64,000 nt of DNA from Glandiceps talaboti. Lineage: Eukaryota > Hemichordata > Enteropneusta > Spengelidae. Numbering within the stretch: the first letter of the stretch is position 1; each line of letters opens with the position of its first letter. Location: contig NC_135559.1 in NCBI RefSeq assembly GCF_964340395.1, forward strand, positions 16,347,050 to 16,411,049, given 5' to 3'. The notes below the pieces were generated by a model. That model had not been told where the DNA came from and searched no databases. It was given only the letters and a program-made list of their open reading frames with translations. Below, piece by piece: positions 25,205-33,790 of the stretch. The position numbers and the translations under genes were made by a program.

Positions 25205-28200
25205 CCCCTGGGCAGCCAATGAACTAGCGATGTCTGAAGCATGGATGTCTCAAGTGAAAGTTCATCAACAGTGTTCAAAGCTCATGACCACTCAGATGCT
25301 TGGAGCAGTGCTATTCAACGTTTGTGGTCTTTGGCTGAAAGTAGACATTTGACACCTGTTTCTGGCTAAAATGTAGACTTTTGACCCCTACTTTTTGAAT
25401 TTTTGTACATGTAGAGTTTGTGGTTGTAACTTTTGTCCACCAGGGTACCCGAGTACCCTCCCCCCCCCCCCCCCCCCCCCTCGGACTGACGTACAGTATG
25501 ATGCTGCATGGATGAGCATGATAAGTCAAGATGTGTTTTGTAACACACCTACTACATTCTCACTCTCTCAGCACACTGTTCTATATGTACAGAAAACACA
25601 TGACGACAGTGACAATAGATCAGAAAACAACCCAGGAACATAAAAAACCGAACTTCTTTATAACTACCAATTTTGGGTATTCCAAATCCTTTTTCTGGCA
25701 GAAGGATGGCAACTTTGTCTTCACAAATTTACAAAAAACATGAAGTTTCTAATAGTATGCTCATGTGACTCTCTCATCACAAAGCCAACAAAAGTAATCA
25801 TTACTTCAAGCACTGTTGACTTAAAATGTGATGCAACTAATAAAAGTGTCAATGGCATTGTAGAACAACTGTTGAGAGTCTTTAATTAGGGGACCAAGCC
25901 TATAGCCTTGGGCCCTTTATTGGTGTTGTTAAGGTTTTTCTTCTCTCTTCTTCTGCCGTTTTTTTTGTCAAGCTAGAACTAGAAAACTGTTGCCCGTAAA
26001 CCTTTCAAATTTGGTAGGCTTATCGAAGACCATGAGTACCCATGCACCTGATCCAGGAATTTTGGGCTGGTCACGTGACCAGGCCGCCATATTGGATTTT
26101 GTGAAAGTCTTAAAACATTTTTTACTCAAAACTTAGGGTCCAGTTGACTCAAAATTTGGTACGTAGTATTCATTGGCTGCTGCACTTTTACTTTTGTCGT
26201 GTGTGGCCACAAGATCTTGGCTGCCATGCCATATTAGGTTTTCGAAAAAATGACAATTTTCGTTTAAAAATGTTCATCTCCACAACAAGCAGTCCACTTG
26301 GTGTGATCTTTTGTGTATAGCATCACTTCATTGACTGACTTGCATTTTGGCAAATAGAACCAACTACTTGACTACTTTACAGTTTAATTTGGAATAAAAG
26401 CATGTGTGGCCATGTGACCTTTAATGAGATCAATAAAACAATAATATACGTACACTCCCATCTGCCTAAATATTCCTGACAGACATTTCACCAAAGACAT
26501 AACATTTTAGTCCTAATTTGCATATCACTTATGGTGTCATCATGTAATTAATATCATTTGATCCGTACGTCCACAGAAACATCCCTGCGAAATTTCAGCG
26601 AAATCCAGCAAGTATTTTTGGAAATAAAGATGTTTTACCAAAGTCACATTTTACTCCTCATTTGCTTATCACCTATGGGATCACTATTAACACTCTTTTG
26701 TGTATACATCCCTATCAACATCTTCACCAAATTTCAGGAAAAATCCGCTTTGTGGTTTTTCAGTTTAAGTTGGTTGTTGTTGTTGCTGTTGTTGTTGTTG
26801 TTGTTGTTTAAAAACAAGAATCACATTTGTGACCCAAAACACAGACCTAATTATAAGGGGCAATCATTTTGATTTGCACAGTTTCCCAACTAGACACTAC
26901 AAGTAATGTCCCCACAAATACCAAGGCAGTCGGTCTGGCATTTTTGTGAGTTTAAGTTAGTGAACCTTATCAGCAGTTCAGTTGTGCTAATAAAATGTCA
27001 ATTATGACAGTGCAAATTAATACTCACACTGTCAGATACAGTGCTATGATTTAGTCCAATTGATCGGTTGTTTGAGTCTACTAAGCATATGCATTACAAT
27101 ACTTACCAGATGTAGTGCACAATATGCTAATGAGTATAGATTATATTAAGAGGCATAACCTTTTCCACCCTAAGGCTGATCAGGGATATGTTAAGATACC
27201 TGTAGTCTGTAATGTACTACAGTTCCGGTTTGTCCTGTGATAATGTCTAAGTAGTGTAAACAGTTCCTTTGATTACTTTGTCTCAAATTTAGTTTTGTGT
27301 GGGAGAGAAAATAGTTCTGGTGGATTTCGGGTTATAAGAGCACTCTGCAAATTATGACAAAATGTAATTTTTATAGAAGTACATGGAAATTCCATAGTAG
27401 GAGTCTTGTAAGTGTTGCTGTATTGTGTTATTGATGCCATTTTTCCATCCTCTAAGTTTATTGCAAACGGTACTTTGGTGGTCTGTAGCAATGACATAAA
27501 CATCAAACTACACTTTCCTTCTTAGAATTCCTATCATTCTGGATGAATTCTATTCACTCACATGCAAGACCTGACTCACCATCTAGTGACCCAAAGGCAG
27601 TAAGACAGGTAACATCACCTCCTGTTATCATTGTTGGAACAAAGAAGGATTTACTCAATAAGGTAAGTTTAAATTTAAAGCATTGTAAAAATTCAGGGAA
27701 ATACATGTGTTAATACTGTTATAAATATAAAAATATAGAAATATGGTTTGTGTATTAAGTTATTTAGTTTTAAGAAGAGTAGTATTTTTCTTCAATATTT
27801 ACAGAAAATACTGTACAGTGAACTTGTCAAATAATATTTATCTTTCTAGAAAAGAAGCTCGGAAAGTAAGTTTCAATATCTTCGTAGAGCAATCCATCAA
27901 CGGTTTAGGAGACGAGCAACGAGGGTAAGCTCTGCAAATTGTCATATTTAAAGAGAGGAATTTTAATAGTGGTATTGTAAATTAATTAATCTTCAATTTT
28001 ACATTATCTCTACAGTGATGACATGGCCAATATTATGGGATTCAGGGGTTGTACTTGTTTTTACACTTAATGAAAAAAAGGCAGCTAGGATGAAATCAGT
28101 CTTGGGGCTCACCTTTGTTGCCACTTAATAGGAATTAAATTGCAAGTGTCGTATGTGTATATCTTGGATGGCTGAAATAATAAAAGGGATACAAAAATTG

Positions 28201-30676
28201 TTTATATTAGGAACACCGTCTGGAGGAAAAGGCAAAAGAACGTCTGATGGTTATTGGAGAATACCTTAGGACACACAATGTTAGGGCTAGTGAACATATT
28301 GTAGCCAAGATTGCTGTTGACAACAAATCTAGGAAACGAAAGTGTGCAAGTGACTGCAAGATTGTAGAGCTTAGACAACTGTTAAGGGATCTTGCAGTAA
28401 AGCATTTCTTCCTTGGTGAAGTACCAGTGAAGTGGATACATCTTGAACTGACTCTGAGGAAGATGAAGAAAGAGATGATGAAGTTGGAGGAAGTGTACCA
28501 GATAGGAGAGGACATTGACCTGGAAAGAAGTGAAGTTGACAAAGCCTTGAAGTTTTATCACAGTGTCGGTGAGATTTTACATTTTTCTGAAGATCCAGTC
28601 CTGAGAGAGACGGTAATCCTTGACATGGGATGGCTGGTTGGTTTATTCAAGTTGGTGATCACACAACCATCTATTCTTAAGAAGAATCTGAAAACACCAG
28701 AGAGGGTATATACCTTAGTTGATAAATTGTTCTCTGATGGGAGATTACATGAAAAGCTGGTTGATGACATGCTCAAAGACCACGGCCGAACAGAAGATAA
28801 ACAGGTTCTACTAAAGATACTTGAAATGTATGATGTAATCTGCAAGGACCCAAAGGCATCCAGTGATGATCTTCAGCCAGAGCTAGAAGTGTATTACCTA
28901 CCATATCTCCTCCAGAAACTGGAAGATGAGAAAGCCAACATCATCTTTCCTACAAACAGTTCAGCCTGTTGCCCACTCTACTTCCACTTCAGTGGTAATT
29001 TCCTTCCCGATGGACTTTACTACAGACTGGTTGTGAGATGCTTAAAAACATTGTCTAAAGGCATGGCACTGTTCAAACACCGTTGTCGTATACTGGTTGA
29101 TGGTGATTCCAATTTTAACATCACCTTGTGCAAGAAAGGCTACGATATTGTAATGAAGGCACTCATCATCCACAAAGAAAGTGAAAAAAACCTGGAATTA
29201 CAACCGGAAATGGTTACAAGTGCTCGTGAATTGGTAGAGAAAGAGTTGACAAACCTGATACAAAACTACACACCTGGCTTGTCCTACACAACCTGCCTAA
29301 AGTGTACTTGTTCTGGACCCAATCCTGGAAAATTGCTTTCTGGCAATGAAGATGTTGATGACAAATACAAATACAACTACACTGCCATTGACACAAGTAC
29401 AAGTAGTACCATCGAGAAAGGTCATGTTATCTGCAGCCTATCAAAAATGCCACATGAAGAACCAGACTTACAGAAATGGTATTACACAAGTACACGTAAG
29501 TGATCATTAGTCAAATATTGAATAATTGTTAATGTATCCATATCCAGAATACTCCATAGGTTATTGCTCCATCTTATCAGTTTCAAAATAGTCATCAGCT
29601 GTAAAAATGCAAATCACAGAATATTATTCCCCAATATTAATTTTCATGCAGCCAGGAAAATGCGAGTTATGTCACAATTATTTTCATGTCTGATGATGGA
29701 AGATGGTGGAGAATTGCAATATTATACCAATGGTGATTTTGAAAGTTTTGACTCATATTTCCAACATTTCAGAACCAATGATGTTGATTACATTTTATTG
29801 TGACATAGAACAGGGTTATACAAGTCATATTTTCATTTTAAACACAAACTTGTGGATGATAGTTTTTAAATTAACAGTTTAAATGATCACATTGCTTCAA
29901 GATTTCAAGTACTACACATTTTAACTACTAAAATAGCCTCATTAGATACCCAAACTTAGGGTGAACTATTACAATGGACTCCATCCATCCGTCTGTCCTA
30001 TGCATGTTACCAACTAATATAGCCTCATTTCTCTCTACAATGTAGTTCAACAAACTGAAGCAGTCGGCCCTAGGTAAGTAATGATTCAGTCAATGTTGTA
30101 TTGCTAAGACTCAAACTACTGTCTTCTTTTTTATTCATGCTATAAACAACTCTTTAAAATGTACATAAAATATTTGCAAACGATTTTCAAAATTGTCAGC
30201 TTTGTTATTTGACTTGTTTAGATAAACCAAGTTGTTTTTTAGATGCAATTATTTCTGTTCAGTAACAACAAAAATTTACTGAGCTATTCTCACTACTGTC
30301 AACTCAAGTATATATAATCACTAACTCTTTGATGTTAAAATTAACAATTAGTTTGCAATTGTTTCTTCACATTACCAGACCTCTGGAAGTGATAGATCCA
30401 TTGATTGAACTTTACCACAAACTTGAAGGACACCTAACCGAAGACAAGGAAAGAAAACTGAAGAATTTGATAAGTGGTGATAAACTTCTACCTCGTGATG
30501 TGGAAGACCTACAGGGGCCTTTTAAAATATTCAAAGCACTGGAAGATGGGGCCATAATTGGCAAGGGGGATCTACAATTTCTGAGAACCTTACTGGTCGA
30601 AATAGGGATGTCATCACTTCTTGAACTGGTGGATAAATGTGAGCAAAAGTTAGCTCAACAAAAGCCATCACCATAA
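11694..30676 (+). CDS. Roc-COR GTPase with C-terminal death-effector domain
   Basis: Roco-family protein, a GTPase with its dimerising COR domain joined to a death-fold adaptor, expected in cytoplasmic signalling. Exons 11694-11889, 21045-21355, 23573-23687, 27526-27662, 27850-27924, 28211-29495, 30046-30073 and 30379-30676 join in phase to 814 codons plus TAA. Numbering from 11694: P-loop GAFGSGKT at 24-31; switch II WDFAGQ at 156-161; TKKD (G4) at 246-249; COR about 345-600 with PVKWIHLEL and WLVGLFK; DED about 720-805 with a KGDL motif in the place of the family RxDL. No leucine-rich repeats and no kinase domain are seen. The start lies upstream; candidates are the mini-exons at 9295 or in the 452-bp array. 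A second intron of 9.2 kb carries a LINE. Domain assignment is by motif reading. Confidence 0.85.
11890..12734 (+). other. Start of 9.2-kb Roco intron
   Basis: Holds a (GT)n microsatellite near 12489-12521, followed by a dispersed-repeat phrase, ACGGCTGCATCAATTCGAAC, similar in kind to the non-coding repeat at 19.4-19.9 kb. No gene was recognised. Confidence 0.5.
12735..12968. repeat. ~170-bp tandem element, unit 1 and 5' part of unit 2
   Basis: Unit 1 (12735 to about 12903) runs CAGATGGCCTCAGATCC, CTCTACACTACTGAGAAAG, GGCTGCACAAACACAAG, GACTGAGGCAG. Unit 2 starts at about 12904 with the same CAGATGGCCTCAGATCC and breaks off after CTCTACACTA. Its remainder appears beyond the LINE, from about 16580 to 16696. 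The LINE therefore sits inside unit 2. Confidence 0.85.
13154..13375 (-). pseudogene. LINE ORF C-terminal end in shifted frame
   Basis: The part IPKHRTQFFRKSFLYNG, VKTWNDL, SFKRKCKCHLL is the usual end of CR1-group ORF2 proteins. It is one frame away from the reverse-transcriptase frame, joined near the shared YIPK/YLHPK codons. This is a second inactivating frameshift, or a base error. Confidence 0.8.
13290..15200 (-). pseudogene. LINE reverse transcriptase, frameshifted at both ends
   Basis: 636 open codons; real similarity starts near NKFTDLIRTAKREF, because the N-terminal part overlaps the endonuclease frame out of phase. RT blocks are seen in order: VTPLFKKG, NYRPISVLP, SGFRKFHSCQTAL, LLLDFRKAFD, GVQQGSILGPLFFLLFIND and the catalytic YADD. 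The C-terminal thumb continues to LPFRKRIIYNEA. The frame ends at LHPKT, and the family C-terminus continues in another frame at 13154-13375. Confidence 0.88.
15010..16566 (-). CDS. LINE ORF: zinc finger and AP endonuclease
   Basis: 518 codons starting MNMAALAGCL. Near residues 124-165 there is a CxxC...CxxC...HxxC zinc-finger-like cluster (VCSVC, CICCYNSWHKQC). The endonuclease follows with the family blocks ICAWNVRSI, ITETWF, SGGGVAVYI, GTVYRP, IMGDFNID and SDHYPVYV; the last two contain catalytic Asp/Asn/His positions. It stops early at KKWTK, where the next domain continues one base out of frame, next to an A-run. It nicks target DNA in the family. Confidence 0.88.
   Translation of the reverse strand: MNMAALAGCLFTLLLNYLILSMYYSKTLHQTFDDKLQMTHGKAWPTPKLDGNCYGKEIMIRCLGIGALGFRHSSTKNRRVNTTCYLALLCLLLSNDINLNPGPASTTAIVTNNYNQPEGTNLEVCSVCNSSIYFTDIQVYCICCYNSWHKQCLDEHLLEGNDATILKWYCDTCLSDADAPVANTPPCQVIIPRSAPKGLSICAWNVRSIPKHFDELKCILMESNLKVCGITETWFNDNHDNATFDVPGFALIRRYRPNRSGGGVAVYISSTVKYIERTDLQTTDIEDLWIQVNIQNCKPILLGTVYRPLDSNAAWFSTFEARLDRVCSEHFETIIMGDFNIDILTENRNCKQFISLCESFRLVNLINSPTRETNNTVSCNVHIWTTEPDRVVQTGVSCIGLSDHYPVYVTRQNSINSCTQTKHTIKYRCCKQFDPDSFCKDLEEVLWSNINSDNINDMLDTWNSLFLNIVNKHAPIKEKKVKYPTIPEWWNEDIDLSIKIRDKYKLNKSHEMYKKWTK
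16580..16700. repeat. 3' part of the LINE-interrupted tandem unit
   Basis: ACTGAGAAAGACTCTG, TTTGTGTTTCCCTTGG, CTGCATTGGCTGCAC and GACCGAGGCAG match 12785-12903 of the intact neighbouring unit with few changes. Together with 12904-12968 it rebuilds one complete unit, with the LINE as the insert. Confidence 0.85.
16701..17500 (+). other. Roco intron, no gene seen
   Basis: Contains a phrase group near 17040-17250 (GCATATGCCATATCCCGGG, GATCACGAAAGCCGAG) loosely like the foldback family at 49.9 kb. Otherwise AT-rich sequence with no coding similarity. Confidence 0.4.
17500..17725 (+). repeat. G-run/A-run dispersed repeat, copy 1
   Basis: Order: AAGGGGTGGACCATTTGAT, a G-run, CTTGGAAGATTTCGGGG, then several short A-runs each preceded by GA or GG (GGAAAAAAAAGATG). 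Copies of the same order lie on the minus strand at about 19030-19235 and 58540-58830. Open frames across it are low-complexity artefacts. Confidence 0.7.
17726..18349 (+). other. Roco intron, no gene seen
   Basis: AT-rich unique-looking sequence. A 61-codon open frame at 18088-18273 has no recognisable motif and no splice context. Confidence 0.45.
18350..19030. repeat. ~255-bp tandem duplication, 2-3 copies
   Basis: The phrases AAGAGGTAGACATGTCC/TTCC, CCTCCACCTCTTACTGTC, AAGATGCTATG, GTTGCTTTTTAC and CTTGTAAAGCTTGCAAATT recur at about 18530-18680 and 18783-18925. A third partial copy (TTAGAGCTGTCTTGTAAAGC) is at about 19004. G- and C-runs lie at unit borders. Confidence 0.8.
19030..19235 (-). 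repeat. G-run/A-run dispersed repeat, copy 2
   Basis: Read on the minus strand it begins AGGGGTAGACCATTCGTTAT, a G-run, CTTGGAAGATTGG, followed by A-run blocks and TTGTGG-type sequence, the same order as at 17500. Confidence 0.65.
19340..19420. repeat. (TCTG)n, (TCCG)n and (TG)n microsatellite
   Basis: A compound microsatellite TCTG to TCCG to TG at about 19340-19419. It directly precedes a dispersed repeat with the phrase TTAAACTTAAAGTCAAAAAC. Confidence 0.85.
19420..19960 (+). repeat. Dispersed non-coding repeat, internally repetitive
   Basis: Sub-repeats share 'AAACTTAAACTCAAAAACTAC', 'GATATTTGGTGGG' and 'ATGATC...CAGTGATATG'-type phrases about every 110-130 bases (19.42, 19.56, 19.71, 19.86 kb). 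The 24.62-24.70 kb segment has the same opening (AACTTAAAGTCAAAAGC). No protein coding was seen. Confidence 0.6.
19960..20590. repeat. ~90-bp tandem repeat, about 6 degenerate copies
   Basis: The units contain TAGCAACAAGACCA(T/C)GCCC, AACAGCCAAATGATC, ATATTGCAAAGATAACA, CAGGGATTAATCGAC and AATAAACATTCA. Copies start near 19960, 20078, 20195, 20290, 20405 and 20518, more diverged than the other arrays of the window. Confidence 0.8.
20591..21044 (+). other. End of the large Roco intron
   Basis: A 70-codon open frame at 20592-20804 has no family match that I see. AT-rich sequence leads to the acceptor TTTTACACAG at 21044. Confidence 0.5.
21045..21355 (+). CDS. Roco exon: charged insert and Roc WDFAGQ
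   Basis: Joins the P-loop exon by completing a GAC codon and ends in phase 0 at ACATCAG|GTATA. It encodes a Ser- and charge-rich segment (ESSSSSPLKKTEASTTKE) that lengthens the Roc domain between G1 and G3, then FFSLWDFAGQ. DxxG is kept, with Gln in the switch II place. Confidence 0.9.
21400..23170 (-). mobile_element. Decayed L1/Tx1-like LINE, ORF2 3' half
   Basis: Minus-strand reading, in broken frames, gives the C-terminal blocks of L1/Tx1-type ORF2 in order. They are WTDGAVHVLGIHI (about 22.9 kb), LIFKFLWKGKCEWVRR and KEGLKFRYLNIFDKSLK (about 22.6-22.7 kb), a SINDLLD...SSIP block (22048-22386), then YKLIMNLLPSNKLLLTWGL...SPLCSFC and FWNPVKDWFDL (about 21.75-21.93 kb). RT catalytic blocks are not visible, so the element is 5' truncated or too decayed. 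It is a different clade from the LINE at 13-16.5 kb. Confidence 0.78.
23573..23687 (+). CDS. Roco exon: Roc core strand and helix
   Basis: Starts at CATTACAG|GTG in phase 0 and ends GTCAAAG|GTTAG. It encodes VFLSSRVIYIVVTDLTKAL, the usual hydrophobic strand plus TDL after WDFAGQ in Roc/MFHAS-like proteins, then LPRNEWTVK. Confidence 0.9.
23775..23882. repeat. (TGTC)n/(TATG)n microsatellite
   Basis: A TGTC block followed by TATG repeats with a few TCTG interruptions. Tyr/Val/Met/Cys-rich open frames on both strands come from it. Confidence 0.9.
24239..24313 (-). tRNA. tRNA-Thr-like sequence (AGT), probable SINE head or pseudo-tRNA
   Basis: On the minus strand: acceptor arm GACATGT pairs in all seven positions with ATGTGTC (two G-T). 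The D-arm is GCTC/GAGC with loop AGCTGGTTA, and the T-arm is GTGGG-TTCGATT-CCTAC. An anticodon loop CTAGTGT would give AGT, but there is one extra base before the anticodon stem and the stem uses G-T pairs. A- and B-box-like sequences are present. No encoded CCA, as usual in eukaryotes. The extra base and repeat-rich surroundings favour a tRNA-derived SINE or pseudogene. Confidence 0.55.
24359..24385. other. 10-bp GC-rich hairpin beside the tRNA-like sequence
   Basis: GAGGCGGTGG, loop CTTCTCA, CCACCGCCTC: a perfect inverted repeat 46 bases from the tRNA-like 5' end. It is followed by T-runs and a TATG microsatellite (24425-24605). It may belong to the same retroposed unit. Confidence 0.6.
24425..24605. 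repeat. (TATG)n/(CATG)n microsatellite
   Basis: About 180 bases of TATG with CATG variants. It creates Cys/Met/Tyr/Val frames on the plus strand and His/Thr/Ile frames on the minus strand, none of them genes. Confidence 0.9.
24815..25500. repeat. Foldback-like copy and G-run/C-run bordered element
   Basis: 24815-24950 is a diverged relative of the 49.9-kb foldback (CAATAGCATACGTCTG, TCTCGAGGG, GTTGTGGTGACC). A G-run of 18 at 24952-24969 is followed by GTACTCCC. A mirrored GGGTACCCGAGTACCC is followed by a C-run at about 25460-25480. A second C-run of about 34 lies at 25169-25202. The phrase TAGACTTTTGA(C/G) recurs four times between them. No coding. Confidence 0.55.
25501..27525 (+). other. 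Roco intron with dispersed repeats
   Basis: 25880-26520 reads like a non-coding dispersed repeat (GGGGACCAAGCC, CTATAGCCTTGGGCCC, AGCTAGAACTAGAAAACTG, CAAATTTGGTAGGC). A second member seems to lie at about 26410-26750 (GCGAAATTTCAGCGAAATCC / ACCAAATTTCAGGAAAAATCC). (TTG)n is near 26771-26808. No exon was seen until 27526. Confidence 0.45.
27526..27662 (+). CDS. Roco exon: Roc G4 (TKKD)
   Basis: Acceptor TTCTTAG, donor AATAAG|GTAAG. It begins by completing a GAA codon and encodes FLSFWMNSIHSHA, a Ser/Pro-rich linker and VIIVGTKKDLLNK. TKKD is the guanine-specificity motif. Confidence 0.9.
27850..27924 (+). CDS. Roco exon: basic Roc segment
   Basis: Twenty-five codons in phase 0 between CTTTCTAG and AGG|GTAAGC. 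They encode KRSSESKFQYLRRAIHQRF and a short Arg-rich end. Position after G4 matches the last helix region of Roc. Confidence 0.8.
28211..29495 (+). CDS. Roco exon: end of Roc and COR domain
   Basis: The largest exon, 428 codons plus one base, from ATATTAG|GAA to ACAC|GTAAG. It has a basic helix-rich start, then VPVKWIHLELTLRKM (start of COR), VGEILHFSEDPVLRETVILD and WLVGLFKLVI (hallmark COR block). Then come YYLPYLLQKL and PLYFHFSGNFLPDGLYYRLVVRC (second COR half). The C-terminal part holds a Cys cluster, TCLKCTCSGP. Confidence 0.92.
30046..30073 (+). CDS. Roco 28-nt linker microexon
   Basis: Between ACAATGTAG and CCTAG|GTAAGT. Encodes (L)QQTEAVGP(R), keeping the frame between the COR and DED exons exactly (2+24+2 bases). 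Very short but bounded by good splice sites and needed for phase. Confidence 0.75.
30379..30676 (+). CDS. Roco terminal exon: death-effector domain
   Basis: Acceptor CATTACCAG; stop TAA at 30674-30676. The 98 residues form one six-helix death-fold unit: PLIELYHKLEGHLTEDKERK, LLPRDVEDLQGPFKIFKALED, KGDLQFLRTLL, LLELVDKCEQKL. The FxxLxxxGxIxxxDLxFLxxLL layout fits DED rather than death domain or CARD. In the family such domains recruit caspase-8/FADD-type partners. Confidence 0.85.
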
Positions 30677-31384
30677 TAAGACCAGTGACACCAAACAGAC
30701 ACAGGATACAAGGTGCTTATAAATTTTATAGAACTATTCTGTATGAGTACATTGTAGAGGATGGGCAAGGAGTATTTTTGTGACTCATATTTGCTTCTTT
30801 AATACTTCTTTTATTATCTTTATTTAAGATTTCATGTTGTTATCAAAATATTATATGACACTGAAAATATATAACCTGTTGGGGGACACTTTAAATACTG
30901 GCATGAAATGAATTCAGAGTTACTGATGTAATATTTCTACGCACTTGATGAAATGTATTTTTTATTAACCTCGTGTAATTTACTCTCTCATTCAGAGATA
31001 TTACTCCCAAGGAGAAGCCTCTCCCTAAAATTTGCTTCTGAGAACACTGAAATCTTTTGAAAGTAGAAGAAAGAACATACATTGTAGACTACCAATCTGA
31101 AGTCAGAGAAAGATGGACGTGAACATTGTAAATGAACATGTAAAGTTGACATGAACATAATTCGTGTCTATAGGAATGTGAAATATAAAAAAATGCAATT
31201 GAATCTGATAAATTTGTGAATTGGATATATTCAGCAAACCACACAGGAAGTTGGGTCTAAGGCTTAAATTAGTTTTGTAGTTTTCATTTTGGAACAAGCA
31301 AGTTATTGTGTTTTGATAGTTACTTTTATCAAAGACTTTGTTATTTTTAACATATGTAAGGGAAGTGTTAACTTTGCTCAGTAA
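30677..31384 (+). other. 3' flank of the Roco gene
   Basis: AT-rich presumptive 3' UTR. No clear AATAAA directly follows the stop. No coding similarity. Confidence 0.45.
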
Positions 31385-33790
31385 TATTCATTCTGTATGG
31401 TAGCATATAAAGTGGTATGTATTTATAAACACACCACACACATCTAGTCAGTAATTCATTTGGGTTGACCTTAATTTGCCTACAAATTACCACTGTCTGT
31501 CTGATTTTATGCAAGTACTTAGTAATGATGTCACCATTTAGAGATATTTGATATGACTTGTAAGAAAACGATTCAAAGTGGTCATCATAAAAGAACTACC
31601 ATAAAATATCATTTTTATAAAAGATTGCATTTTGACATTTTGAGCAAAACTGTTTATTCTTTGCAGCTATATAACTATATTCTAGCATAGTACAATTTTG
31701 ACATGTTTCCAAGCAAAGTGTTCTTGTATGTATTCAGTCAGTTTTCAAGTGATCACTGCATTTCAACTTCACTGAGTTAGTCCTGTTTTCAAGCAAAGTG
31801 TTCTTGTATGTATTCAGTCAGTTTTTAAGTGATCACTGCATTTCAACATCACAGAGTTAGTCATGTTTTCATGCAAAGTGTTCTTGTATGAATTCAGTCA
31901 GTTTTCAAGTAATCACTACATTTCAACATCACTGAGTTAGTCATGTTTTCATGCAAAGTGTTCTTGTATGTATTCAGTCTGTTTTCAAGTAATCACTACA
32001 TTTCAACATCACTGAGTTAGTCATATGTTTTCATGCAAAGTGTTCTTGTATGTATTCAGTCAGTTTTTAAGTGATCACTGCATTTCAACATCACTGAGTA
32101 TAGTCATGTTAAAATGTAGGGACTGAGGCATTTGTTTATATCATAAAATGACTGACATGTGAAAAATAGTAGTTAGGTCATACTAATAGGTCAAAGATAA
32201 CATGAAATGAGTTATAGTTCTGTTTATTGACAGGGTTTAATAGGAGAACGTTTTATATTGCCAAGTTACAACAATATGACAAGACATTGTGTGTTTATTT
32301 AACACCTTTGAAAATTTCTGATTCAAATGTATGCAAATTATCTACTAGTAGGTAAGTTGTTATACAATGTATCCAAGTTTTTGTCATGTGTCAACAGTGG
32401 CATGAAAGGTCACAGGTCAACACCACTTGAAATAAATTTTACTGTGTGCTAGGACAGTTTGCAGACTGAGAGTTCACAAGGTTATGATATAACTGGGTAC
32501 TGCAAACCTGACTAGTGTGTCCTCTAATCAAAGAAAACATTTTGTTGAAAGTCATAAAAAACTATTTTTTTCCTGCATTTTCACCTGAGAGTAAGGTTAG
32601 GGAAACATCATATTTGGTATGTCCCCAGAAATTATCGTGTGTCTGTGTTTTGTCAGATTGCCATAGAGGGTGCACTTCACTTGACAGAGTTAAATTTGTA
32701 TGCTTCATCCTGGAACTGGCAAGTTAATTTTTTAATAGAGGACTGTGTTTTACCTCAGACCACTTATATAATTCCTTAGTGGTCTGAGGTTTTACGAATT
32801 ACACTTATTATCAAAGTCTTGATGTCAAGTGTTTGTTTTGTAACAAATATTCTGTATAGTAGCATATAAAGTTCTATGTATTTAAACACATCATGCATCT
32901 AGTCAGTATTCTTTGGGTTGACCTTTGACTACTAATTACCAATGTCTGTCTGATTTTACCTAGCTAGTAATGATGTCAATTCTTTGATGACTTGTAACAA
33001 AACTTTAATAATTGTCATAAAATAACTACCATGGAAATTTATTTTTTAATAAAATATGTATTTTTCACATTTTCAACAAAACTATTTTTGTATGTACATT
33101 AATTTAACAACTAAACCACTAAATTCTAACATAACACAACAATTTTGACACATTTTCAAGCAAAAGGTTATTGCATGTTTTCAGTCAGTGTTAAAGTAAT
33201 CACTGCATTTCAACATCTCTGAGTCATGCATTTATGTCAAAATGTAGTGACTGAGGTATTTGTCTATATCATAAAATGACTGACATGTGAAAAATGGTGT
33301 TTAAGGTCATAGGTCAAAGATAACATGAAATGAGTTATAGTTCTGTGACTCAGACAGTTTCACAGGGTTAGAAGAACATTTTATATTGACAAGTTATGGC
33401 AATTTGACAAGACATTGTGTTTATTTAACACCTCAAGTGGATTGTGGATTTTTTAAACTTGTTTTTATTGTACTGATTAAGTAATGTATCCAAGTTTTGT
33501 CATGTGTCAACAGTGGCATGAAAGGTCACAGGTCAATACCACTTGAAATAAATGTTACTGTGTACCAGGACTGAGAGTTCACAAGGTTATGATATAACTG
33601 GATAGTACAGACCTGACTAAGTGTGCCCTGTTGAAAATGATAAAAACTATTTTTTTCTGTATTTTCACTTGATGGTAAGGGATAGGGAAACATCACATTT
33701 GGTATGTCCCTAGAAATTATTGTGTCTCTGTGTTGTGTCAGATTGCCATAGAGGGCGCACTTGACTTGCCAGAGTTAAACCTGATGTTTG
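31385..33790. repeat. Two direct copies of a ~1-1.3 kb segment
   Basis: Copy A (about 31385-32706) and copy B (about 32850-33785) share, in order, TGTATGGTAGCATATAAAG, CATCTAGTCAGTA, TTGGGTTGACC, GTCTGTCTGATTTTA, GGTCAAAGATAACATG, CATGTGTCAACAGTGGC, AAAGGTCACAGGTCAA, GAGTTCACAAGGTTATG and AGATTGCCATAGAGGG. Copy A contains five 80-bp units (31705-32110) where copy B has one. The final part also resembles 52.70-52.87 kb. Confidence 0.88.
31705..32110. repeat. 80-bp tandem repeat, five copies
   Basis: (A/T)TGCAAAGTGTTCTTGTATG recurs with starts at 31711, 31791, 31871, 31951 and about 32033. Each unit also has CAGTCAGTTTT, GTGATCACTGCATTTC and CACTGAGTTAGTC. Confidence 0.92.

Noticed and set aside
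25116-25643. Proline/glycine-run frames
   Set aside because: Caused by C- and G-homopolymers whose lengths are unreliable.
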